From: Gordionus sp. m RMFG-2023
Taxonomy: Eukaryota > Nematomorpha > Gordioida > Chordodea > Parachordodidae
Assembly: GCF_954871325.1 (NCBI RefSeq)
Contig: NC_088776.1
Coordinates: forward strand, 54,144,569-54,208,568
Reading direction: 5' to 3'
Length of the DNA stretch: 64,000 nt
Part shown: positions 1-10,406 of the stretch, in pieces
Layout: every line of letters starts with the position of its first letter
Numbering within the stretch: position 1 is the first letter of the stretch
Notes under the pieces: model-generated
Told to the model about the DNA's origin: nothing
Database searches by the model: none
The model's input: only the letters and a program-made list of their open reading frames with translations
Program-made: the position numbers and the translations under genes

Positions 1-1105
1 AATATATATTCTAAACATGTTAAATTAAAAATTCAGTGATGATGTATCATAGATAGGTGACAATTGTCATAATCGCTATTTTTGAACTTTTTCAAATTTT
101 TTTAAAGGAAATAGCTAAAATTATATATTTTAAACATGTTAAATTAAAAATTCAGTGATGATGTATCATAGATAGGTGACAATTGTCATAATCGCTATTT
201 TTAAATTTTTTCAAATATTTTTAAAGGAAATAGCTAAAAATATATATTCTAAACATGTTAAATTAAAAATTCAGTGAGGATGTATCATATATAGGTGACA
301 ATTGTCATAATCGCTATTTTTGAACTTTTTCAAATTTTTTTAAAGGAAATATCTAAAAATATATATTCTAAACATGTTAAATTAAAAATTCAGTGATGAT
401 GTATCATAGATAGGTGACAATTGTCATAATCGCTATTTTTGAACTTTTTCAAATTTTTTTAAAGGAAATAGCTAAAATTATATATTCTAAACATGTAAAA
501 TAAAAATTCAGTGAGGATGTATCATAGATAGGTGACAATTGTCATAATCGCTATTTTTGAACTTTTTTCAATTTTTTAAAGTAAATAGCTAAAAATATAT
601 ATTCTAAACATATTAAATTAAAAATTCAGTGATGATGTATCATAGATAGGTGACAATTGTCATAATCGCTATTTTTGAATTTTTTCAAATTTTTTTAAAG
701 GAAATAGCTAAAAATATATATTCTAAACATGTTAAATTAAAAATTCAGTGAGGATGTATCATATAGGTGACAATTGTCATAATCGCTATTTTTGAACTTT
801 TTCAAATTTTTTTAAAGGAAATAGCTAAAAATATATATTCTAAACATGTTAAATTAAAAATTTAAGAGTATGTATCATAGATAGGTGACAATTTTCATAA
901 TCGCTATTTTTAACATTTTTTAAAGAAAATAGCTAAAAATATATATTCTAAACATGTTAAATTAAAAATTAAGTTAGGATGTATCATAGATAGGTGACAA
1001 TTTTCATAATCGCTATTTTTAACATTTTTTAAAGAAAATAGCTAAAGATATATATCCTAAACATGTTAAATTAAAATATCAGTGAGGATGTATCATAGAT
1101 AAGGG
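1..1105. repeat. Satellite array, left arm (~119-bp unit)
   Basis: About nine tandem copies of an AT-rich unit. The marker TGACAATTGTCA, a perfect 12-bp palindrome, recurs at 58, 177 and 296, giving a period of 119 bp. Each copy also has the words AACATGTTAAATT and ATAATCGCTATTTTT. The last copies before 1,105 are shorter and more diverged (GACAATTTTCATAATC). The array runs off the left edge of the window and is the mirror image of the start of the array at 9,300-10,400. Confidence 0.95.
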
Positions 1106-2085
1106 ACAAAAAATGTTATTATATATACGAGTAGTAAGGTACATAATAATTTTTGAGTGATAAAATGAGATGCTAATATATTTCTTGTAATTTTAATTTA
1201 TAAAAAAATTCTTAAATATGTTATTGTCATAGACTGGGTCAGAAAATCAACTATCACATAAACTCATCTATGTTTTATTCATATTATATTTTTAAGTTTA
1301 AGGATATTAAAATATTTCCTCTTTGAAGTTTCTAGTTAGGATAAAATTTACTTGGCACATCTTACAATGATATTTATACCTTGTTTTTTTTTCGAGAATA
1401 AATTTTATGCGATATCTCATGAAGGAAATTACATATCATTGTACAGAGAAATAACTTTGTATAAATTATCTGCACCAATATCTTTTATATCAATCTCTAT
1501 CGATGACATTTTAAATTATATTGGAAACTAGATTGTGTAGATTTCTAAATATTAATTTAAAGGATTAAGATTTTAGAATTAATTATAAATATATCTTAAT
1601 AATTTTTATATGCATTTAATATTTAAAATCTCTCGTTTTAAGCCTATTTAGCAAGAAAAATATTGACTAATCCTGAAATTACGATAATAGATATCTATAC
1701 CTTTATATAATCTATGAGAAAAATTGCTCTCATAATATTCTTCTTAATAAAATAGTGAATAATTAACGCCTGAAAAAAAGCATAGCGCTTTATAACATGG
1801 TTCAAAGTTAATCCCAGTATCAATTTTAATGTGTAATTTTTCTCAAGTGTTCAAAATTCTAAATCTTAATATCAAAAACTATTTTAGTTATCAATTTAAA
1901 GTCAAATAATATTAAAACACTAATATTCTACAGTATTCATAAAAAACAACAGCCTGAAACAAGAATAGTAAGCTCAAAACATCTTAAATATTTGATACAT
2001 TTATAGTTTAAATATTTTTATTTAAATTATATATATTTATTAATGTACAAAAAATTTAATTTAACAATATATATAGATATAAAAA

Positions 2086-2296
2086 TTATGTATAAAATTT
2101 ATTATTCATGATATTGATATCCCATGAATTTAAACATAAACACTGTTTAAGTGTTTCGGAGGCCATGCGATTTCTTTTCTTTGTTACGGTGTCCACCCCT
2201 CTTGAGAAGACACGCTCGCTCTCAACGGATGTACTTTGCTGCGACAAAAAATCTTTAGCCAACATGCAAAGGTACGGAAAACGCTCAGAATTACAG
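2086..2296 (-). pseudogene. Inverted copy of hAT transposase last exon (C-terminal part)
   Basis: Read on the minus strand this encodes the hAT C-terminal dimerisation region, including SVESERVFSRG and the same final residues as the functional exon at 8,018-8,321. Homology stops exactly at 2,296, inside the exon, so the copy lacks the upstream part and has no splice acceptor. It arose as part of the palindrome arm. A plus-strand reading frame of about 75 codons starting at 2,108 is its antisense shadow, not a gene. Confidence 0.9.
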
Positions 2297-2914
2297 TACG
2301 ACTTAAAAAAACTCGACTTAACACTACATTTATGAAAAATATGGCTCGCCTAAATTATTAAATTATATTTAAAAAAATTCATATTTTAATTGAAAAAATG
2401 CATCCGGAATCGCAAATACTTATTTAAAAAATTTATTGTTTTATTAGTTTAAAAATTCCATATGGAAGTGAAGTGACTATTTAAATTCTAAAATTATAAA
2501 AGATATTTTATTTTACTTTTAGTGGTGCCAGCTAGACGGCAAATTTGTTGAGATTTTTTCTTTTCTTCATTGTTAGGGATAGGGATATGATTAATAATCA
2601 TTTTTTTAACTTTCCATTTTTAGGGGTATTAATCTAAATTTTTTTATTTTATTCATTTTTTGTTTTTAAAATTATAATTTAATATTATTAACATAAATTT
2701 TATTAATAAAAGTTGTCCAATTTAAATCATTTCTTAAATATTATTTTTATATTAAACTTTTCTTAGTGTGATATCTCAAAGTTCAAGTTCTACGCCAGCA
2801 AGGTCAACTCAAGATGATAGAGAAAATCAAGTTAATCAATAACCATAAATCTTTATGATATTATTTCGATTTTATGCAATTATAACCTTTATTTTAATAT
2901 ATTTATAATTTTAG
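2297..2914. other. 5' region of the hAT gene, possible extra exon
   Basis: No clear gene. A possible upstream exon lies at 2,767-2,830: it follows TCTTAG, is open, ends before GTTAAT, and would join in phase to the ATG at 2,915 through an acceptor TTTTAG at 2,909-2,914. It would add a short Ser/Gln-rich leader, but no upstream start codon in phase could be identified. Confidence 0.3.
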
Positions 2915-5900
2915 ATGGAGCCTTTTTCGGATTCACTAATAGAACAGGATTTAAATTCTTCTGCGATTAATAGTAGTTTCAATATTAAATCAAATTATAA
3001 TTATAGTCCAAATAAATCACACAAAAAATGCAATCATTGCGAAAAAATATATCGTTCCACTACCGCTACAAGTTTAATAAATTTTTGTTTTTATATAGTT
3101 ACATTAAATTAAATTTTCAAATTTAAAAAGAAATTATTCCTTATGATGGCAGTAATGTTTTTTAATATTTAAAAAAACATAAAATATTTCGGGGTTTTTA
3201 GGATTTTAATGTTGGTCTAGAATTGTTTTGTTTTCCTCCAGTTTTTAAATATTTTTAAGCTAAAAGTGGATAATAATAACTTATTTATTTTCAATATATA
3301 AAAAAATAAAAACTAAATTAAAAAAATTTTAATTTTTATGACGGTACAGCTCTGTCAATTTTGCGATATTTGCTTATAAAGATTTAATTATTACTTCATA
3401 ATGGCCTATTTTATCTTATTTAAGTGCTAAATTTACCTATCTTTTTATTTTTTACTCTAATTTTTTATTATTTTAAACCTAATTAAAATATAGAAAATAT
3501 ATTCAATATATAAACCTGGCTATATTTTTCAAAAAAGGTAATAATTTATACTTAATATTAATTATTTAGAATATTAAGTTAGGTTACTATTTTTTTGGAG
3601 GGGCTCATTATTATGTTGTTCAAACGTCGCGACCCCGACCCAGAGTTTGGGTCGTTTTTTTGACTCGGACTTCTTTTTATATTGAATTTTTTTGTTATTT
3701 TTTTAAATGTTTTTTATGTTATTTTTTTTTGATATATTATTGTTCTTTTGTGATTGGTTAATTTATTTTATTTTTAAAATAATATACATATATTTTTTTA
3801 TTTAGGATATTTTTAAATAATATTTTTATAAATTTTATATCAATATAAATACAGTTCTATTTATAATAGATTTTTATAGCTAATAATAGGTATTACAAAT
3901 ATTTAATTTACAATATACGGCTAGCCCGGCCCGGATTTTTTTAAAATATATTATATTTATAATAGATTTTTAGCTAATAAAAGCGATTTTAAATATTTAA
4001 TTTGATATATATGGCCGGCCCTGTTCGGATATTTTTTTATAAATAATTTTAGGCCCAGCCCGGTGGTATATATAAAAAAATTAAAATACGATCTAGCCCT
4101 CTGATATATTTTATTTATTAATTTCTGATTGTAACTTAGCTTATTAACAACAAAATAGGTATTAATTCTTAGTATTATTTAATACTTCTTTGTAGGGTCA
4201 TTGTCAAATCAATCACTTTTCGGCCGACCCCTTTCGATTTCTTAAAAATGGCCAAATTAGGATTTTAGCAAAATAATAAGTAAGCCTCGAGATTTGGTAA
4301 AATAAAAACCTATCTGTCATCTATAAAATCTCCATGATTACATAATATTATTCAGGTCTTTTTAAAAATCGATCAAATCGGGCTTAACATTAATGATAGG
4401 CAATATATCAGTATTAAAATTTTTATTAGTTAGTGCATTATGCATCAACATTCAAATGTTTGAATAATCGAAAGGAGGCAGGGTTTAGAATATAGTTTCT
4501 TTTGATTTATTTAATAATATATATGTCGTATTGGGGAATCATGTGGGATTCGGAATCCCAACGTGGGGATTCAAGATCTTGAATCCCCACGTTTTATTCG
4601 GGATCTTTTTTTTAAAATATTTTTAAAAAAAATATTTAAAAAATATTCCGAATCCCCATGCTCTTTTTTGCGGCTGGCACCATATAATTAAAAAACCAAA
4701 ATAAGGGATTTAATAAGAGAATTTTTAAAAAAAGTAAATAGTATAAAATTAAGAAATATAATGAATGAAAAGGGATGAGGTTAAGGCTTTTTTGTTTTAA
4801 AAAATATATTTACAAAAAATCCGAATTATTGCAACATTTAAGCAGGGACCCGAACCGTTATTTATAACGGTTCAGTTTGGTTACGGTTCAGTATATAAAA
4901 AATTATAATAGTTACGTTTTGGTTACGGTGCTTGAGAAGGAATTTATATAAAGGTTCCGTTCGGTTCAGCTAATTATAAAGGTTCATTACGGTTAAAAAT
5001 TTTTTTTTATTGAAGCAACACCATCTTTTAATTTATTTTTATTATAAGCATTTATGAATTATATATAAAAAAAATATATAAGATTCAAAATAACTCATTT
5101 TTAAATATTTATTTGAACATATAAGCTATATATTTTCAAGTATAAATAGATTCCTTTTTGTTCGTAGTGACGATAACACAAAAAGCCCATTCTACAGAAA
5201 TTTGTGTTGCTGGAACCTCCTGGTTCAGATATTTATAACAAAAATAAATTTTTTTTAAAAAAATATTTAAGGGGATTCGGAATCTTTTTTTAAAAAAAAC
5301 AATTAAATTATATTTTCACCAGAAAATTTTATTTTTTAGAGATAATTAATATTGTATTACTTTTATGCTTTAAATCATTAAATACTCGAAGGCAATATTT
5401 TGTTTCACGCCCGAAAATTCACGGTGTTTTTAAATATTTCAAAACTTTAATGCTATAATTTTTTCACTTTATTGAATTTATTTTATTTATTTCTTTAATT
5501 CCATAATCCATAATAACAAAAAATAAATACATATTATAAATCCAAATTTTTACTTAGAAAAAGAAGAATGTCTATTTTTTTTATTTCAATTGTGTACGCC
5601 TTTCCTCTAATAGGCGATTGGCTACAGAAAAATAGCCTTTCACTAGAAACAGAATTTGCCTGGGCTGACAAAATTTTACTCTCTAATTTTCTCAAAAAAG
5701 GAAATAAATTTTCCTGCTTCCAAAACTTCTAAATATTGCCATTGTTATTTGTTTTATTTTTTAAAATTTTATTTTGATAATATTGATATTGTTATAATTT
5801 AAAAAAATATGATAAAACACTAAAATATTAAAACTATATAAAAATATGTAAAAAAAAATATAAAAACTAAATAAAAATATATATTGGTCCTTAGCTTTTT

Positions 5901-8321
5901 TTAAAAAAAAACATTTTGATAATCTCAACTTAAAATTTGTTCGTTGTTATAAATAATTAAGTTTTAACAATCTCTAAATGAGTCTGACCTTATTTGTCTC
6001 AACCTAAAGATACATAGTATTTTTCCTTATTCATATTTGATATTTTAGAACGGCTAACTCAATATTACATCCAGAAAAATAAACCATTATAATTTTTTAT
6101 ATACTGAACCGTTATAAATGTTTGGATCCCTGCTTAAATGTTCAATGAAATGCCATATTGCATTGAATAATTGTTGCAATAATTCGGATTTTTTATAAAT
6201 ATATTTTTTAATATTTTCTAAAACAAAAATGTCTTAACCTCATCCCTTTTCATTCATTATATGCCTTAATTTTATACTATTTACTTTTTTTTAAATTCCC
6301 TTTTTAAATCCCTTATTTTGGCCTTTTAATTATGTGGTGCCAGCCGTAAAAAAGAGAAGAAAAAGTAATTATATTATTTTATTTTTTATTCATGGGGATT
6401 CGGAATATTTTTTAAATATTTTAATAAAAATATTTAAACAAAAAGATCCCGAATAAAACGTGGGGATTCAAGATCTTGAATCCCAACGTTGGGATTCCGA
6501 ATCTCACATGATTCCATATCCCAAATACGACATATATAATATATATAATTTATTTAATAATATATATAATTTATTTTAGCCAATTTGCGCAAACATCTTC
6601 TAACCAAACATCCTGAAGTAATCAATGATTCGCCACCTTTGCCTGATTCTATTATAGGGGCAAGAAAACTTACAACAGACGATAATTTTCATTTAAATAA
6701 ATTAATACTCAAATATATCATCAATGAAAATATTTCATTTAGAACGTATGATAGTAAAAATTTTAAAGACATCTTTACATATTTAAACAAAACCTCCAAA
6801 GTTTGGTGCAGGCAAACTGCTATGAAATATTTAAACAATATATATAACGAGGCTAAAACAAATATTATGAATTCCTTCCATAATTATAAAAATAAGATGG
6901 CAATAACAACAGACATATGGACCAGCAATAATTTAATAAGTTATTGCGCCATAACGGTCCATTATATAAATGATAAATGGAATATAACTAATGCCTTATT
7001 ATCAATTACGGAATTTGCCCACCCTCACACGGGTGAAGATATTAAAGAATTATTATTATCAATAATGACAGAGTACAAAATAATAGATAAAATATCATCC
7101 ATTACCCATGATAATGGATCGAACATGCTTTCGGCGGGAAAGCTCATAATTCCTTTAATTCGTGAGACATATAACCAAAATTTTAACACAATTAGATGTC
7201 TTGCCCACATTATTAATTTGATTGTACAAGAAGGACTGCCAACAATCTCAACAGATTTAGAAAAAGTTGAGATGTTGGTGAAAAAAATTCATAAAAGTCC
7301 TTCCTTGATGCAGGATTTTGTTGATATTTGTAATTGCAAAATTCCATTAGATGTGTCAACTAGGTGGAATTCAAAGTATCTCATGCTTAGTAAAATTAAT
7401 AAGGTATTAATATTAATATTTAATTTTTTTACTGTTTGATTTATAGAATTTAGAAACTATTGTTAAAATGGGGAAAAGATGTATCAATGAAAATTTTTAC
7501 ATTAATACAGATGAGAGTAGAATGTTAAAAGATATAGAGGATTTTTTATATCCTTTTTATAAAATAACGTGCGAGATAAGTACGAATACATCTACAATAG
7601 GGATGTATGCACTATATTTAGATACGATTCAAATATTACTGGTAACAAGTATTGAAACCAGTAATAATAATGTTATAGTAGAATCGTCTAGATCTATGTT
7701 GGCTAAATGCCAAAAATATATCAATATTATGGACAATTTCGAAATATATGTGTGTAGTTTTCTTGATCCACGTATCAAGAAAACATTCATACCTTTATGG
7801 ATGAACAAAGAATGTTATTATGAAAAATTGATTGCTTTATATGGTAAATACCGGTGTAATATATCGCCAGAAATATCAGAAAAAGACGATAATTGTGAAA
7901 TGATGTCAATAACTATCTTAAATAGTCTGAGAAGGTATATATTTAATATTCTATAACTATTTTAAATTTTCTCAAAGTTGATATATTTAATTTTAATAAT
8001 TTATTTTATATTTTTAGGAAAGCCTCGTTAGTTCCAATGGTGAACGAGATCGCCGAATACCTAGCTGATCCAGTAGTCTCAGCAACGACTACAGTGTTGG
8101 ATTGGTGGAGCTGTAATTCTGAGCGTTTTCCGTACCTTTGCATGATGGCTAAAGATTTTTTGTCGCAGCAAAGTACATCCGTTGAGAGCGAGCGTGTCTT
8201 CTCAAGAGGGGTGGACACCGTAACAAAGAAAAGAAATCGCATGGCCTCCGAAACACTTAAACAGTGTTTATGTTTAAATTCATGGGATATCAATATCATG
8301 AATAATAAATTTTATACATAA
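2915..8321 (+). CDS. hAT-superfamily DNA transposase, four exons, apparently intact
   Basis: Cut-and-paste transposase of the hAT superfamily. Exons: 2,915-3,071; 6,580-7,403; 7,447-7,934; 8,018-8,321. All three junctions are GT...AG and keep frame, giving 1,773 nt and 590 aa, a normal hAT size. Exon 1 carries the C-x2-C half of a BED zinc finger (KKCNHCEKIYRS) and exon 2 the H-x4-H half (LRKHLLTKHPE), so splicing rebuilds the finger. The RNase-H-like core shows the first Asp in ITTDIWTS, the second in THDNGSNM, the C/H motif CLAHIINLI, the motif STRWNSKY, and the catalytic Glu in the C-terminal SVESERVFSRG. No internal stop was seen. Intron 1 is 3.5 kb because a foldback element sits in it; the others are 43 and 83 bp. 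The start at 2,915 directly follows a possible acceptor, so a further 5' exon is possible. Confidence 0.9.
3600..4090. repeat. GC-rich dyad tracts inside hAT intron 1
   Basis: Short GC-rich words stand out from the AT-rich background. A GACCCAGAGTTTGGGTC dyad lies near 3,636-3,655. GGCCCGG/GGCCGGCC-type words recur near 3,925, 4,013 and 4,050, separated by T/A-rich runs. The same motif classes occur at many other places in the window. No coding potential is seen. Confidence 0.6.
4194..4250. repeat. Solo terminal fragment of the 45.3-kb transposon family
   Basis: The sequence AGGGTCATTGTCAAATCAAT and the following ~35 bases match the terminal inverted repeat of the transposon at 45,257-48,479, read from its right end inwards (AGGGTCATTCCATGTCAAAT, then CACTTTTCGGCC). 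Only about 57 bp are recognisable, so this is a relic of a second insertion of that family. Confidence 0.65.
4522..6538. mobile_element. Foldback element with ~400-bp inverted repeats, nested in hAT intron 1
   Basis: The terminal inverted repeats are 4,522-4,912 and about 6,082-6,538. Both begin with TATATGTCGTAT and hold the internal words GGATTCGGAATCCCAACGT, AAGATCTTGAAT and CATTTAAGCAGGGA. The arms differ by small indels and substitutions, so the insertion is older than the big palindrome looks. The 1.2-kb interior (4,913-6,081) has no recognisable gene but holds GGTTACGGTTCAG-like repeats near 4,870-4,990. Flanks are runs of TA, so a target duplication cannot be read. Superfamily unknown; non-autonomous. 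Confidence 0.8.
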
Positions 8322-10406
8322 TTTTTATATCTATATATATTGTTAAATTAAATTTTTTGTACATTAATAAATATATATAATTTAAATAAAAATATTTAAA
8401 CTATAAATGTATCAAATATTTAAGATGTTTTGAGCTTACTATTCTTGTTTCAGGCTGTTGTTTTTTATGAATACTGTAGAATATTAGTGTTTTAATATTA
8501 TTTGACTTTAAATTGATAACTAAAATAGTTTTTGATATTAAGATTTAGAATTTTGAACACTTGAGAAAAATTACACATTAAAATTGATACTGGGATTAAC
8601 TTTGAACCATGTTATAAAGCGCTATACTTTTTTTCAGGCGTTAATTATTCACTATTTTATTAAGAAGAATATTATGAGAGCAATTTTTCTCATAGATTAT
8701 ATAAAGGTATAGATATCTATTATCGTAATTTCAGGATTAGTCAATATTTTTCTTGCTAAATAGGCTTAAAACGAGAGATTTTAAATATTAAATGCATATA
8801 AAAATTATTAAGATATATTTATAATTAATTCTAAAATCTTAATCCTTTAAATTAATATTTAGAAATCTACACAATCTAGTTTCCAATATAATTTAAAATG
8901 TCATCGATAGAGATTGATATAAAAGATATTGGTGCAGATAATTTATACAAAGTTATTTCTCTGTACAATGATATGTAATTTCCTTCATGAGATATCGCAT
9001 AAAATTTATTCTCGAAAAAAAAACAAGGTATAAATATCATTGTAAGATGTGCCAAGTAAATTTTATCCTAACTAGAGACTTCAAAGAGGAAATATTTTAA
9101 TATCCTTAAACTTAAAAATATAATATGAATAAAACATAGATGAGTTTATGTGATAGTTGATTTTCTGATCCAGTCTATGACAATAACATATTTAAGAATT
9201 TTTTTATAAATTAAAATTACAAGAAATATATTAGCATCTCATTTTATCACTCAAAAATTATTATGTACCTTACTACTCGTATATATAATAACATTTTTTG
9301 TCCCTTATCTATGATACATCCTCACTGATATTTTAATTTAACATGTTTAGGATATATATCTTTAGCTATTTTCTTTAAAAAATGTTAAAAATAGCGATTA
9401 TGAAAATTGTCACCTATCTATGATACATCCTAACTTAATTTTTAATTTAACATGTTTAGAATATATATTTTTAGTTATTTTCTTTAAAAAATGTTAAAAA
9501 TAGCGATTATGAAAATTGTCACCTATCTATGATACATCCTCTTAAATTTTTAATTTAACATGTTTAGAATATATATTTTTAGCTATTTCCTTTAAAAAAA
9601 TTTGAAAAAGTTCAAAAATAGCGATTATGACAATTGTCACCTATATGATACATCCTCACTGAATTTTTAATTTAACATGTTTAGAATATATATTTTTAGC
9701 TATTTCCTTTAAAAAAATTTGAAAAAATTCAAAAATAGCGATTATGACAATTGTCACCTATCTATGATACATCATCACTGAATTTTTAATTTAATATGTT
9801 TAGAATATATATTTTTAGCTATTTACTTTAAAAAATTGAAAAAAGTTCAAAAATAACGATTATGACAATTGTCACCTATCTATGATACATCCTCACTGAA
9901 TTTTTATTTTACATGTTTAGAATATATAATTTTAGCTATTTCCTTTAAAAAAATTTGAAAAAGTTCAAAAATAGCGATTATGACAATTGTCACCTATCTA
10001 TGATACATCATCACTGAATTTTTAATTTAACATGTTTAGTATATATATTTTCAGATATTTCCTTTAAAAAAAATTAAAAAAGTTCAAAAATAGCGATTAT
10101 GACAATTGTCACCTATCTATGATATATCTTCACTGAATTTTTAATTTAACATGTTTAGAATATATATTTTTAGATATTTCCTTTAAAAAAATTTGAAAAA
10201 GTTCAAAAATAGCGATTATGACAATTGTCACCTATATATGATACATCCTCACTGAATTTTTAATTTAACATGTTTAGAATATATATTTTTAGCTATTTCC
10301 TTTAAAAATATTTGAAAAAATTCAAAAATAGCGATTATGACAATTGTCACCTATCTATGATACATCATCACTGAATTTTTAATTTAACATGTTTAAAATA
10401 TATAAT
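8111..10406. repeat. Right arm of giant inverted repeat
   Basis: Mirror image of 1-2,296. It begins inside transposase exon 4 at 8,111 and runs through the 3' flank of the gene (8,322-9,300) into the satellite array. In the satellite part it has one unit more than the left arm (the unit around 10,031-10,130). The spacer between the arms, 2,297-8,110, holds the rest of the transposase gene. Confidence 0.93.

Larger units (their letters stand above)
1..2296. repeat. Left arm of giant inverted repeat
   Basis: This arm is the reverse complement of 8,111-10,406. Matching positions sum to 10,407 at every anchor checked (1,134/9,273; 2,108/8,299; 761/9,646; 491/9,916). Mismatches are rare in the non-satellite part, for example one base near 1,780 and one near 2,264. 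A one-unit length difference exists in the satellite between about 300 and 480. The arm holds satellite (1-1,105), about 1 kb of unannotated AT-rich sequence, and an inverted copy of the last transposase exon (2,086-2,296). Its outer end is not visible. Confidence 0.93.

Noticed and set aside
2108-2335. 75-codon plus-strand open frame
   Set aside because: It is the antisense of the duplicated transposase exon; its first ~54 codons equal the antisense of 8,111-8,299.
6585-6590. Independent start codon for the 284-codon hAT frame
   Set aside because: The first codon is TTG and lies inside exon 2. The acceptor at 6,578-6,579 and the rebuilt zinc finger show that it is internal.
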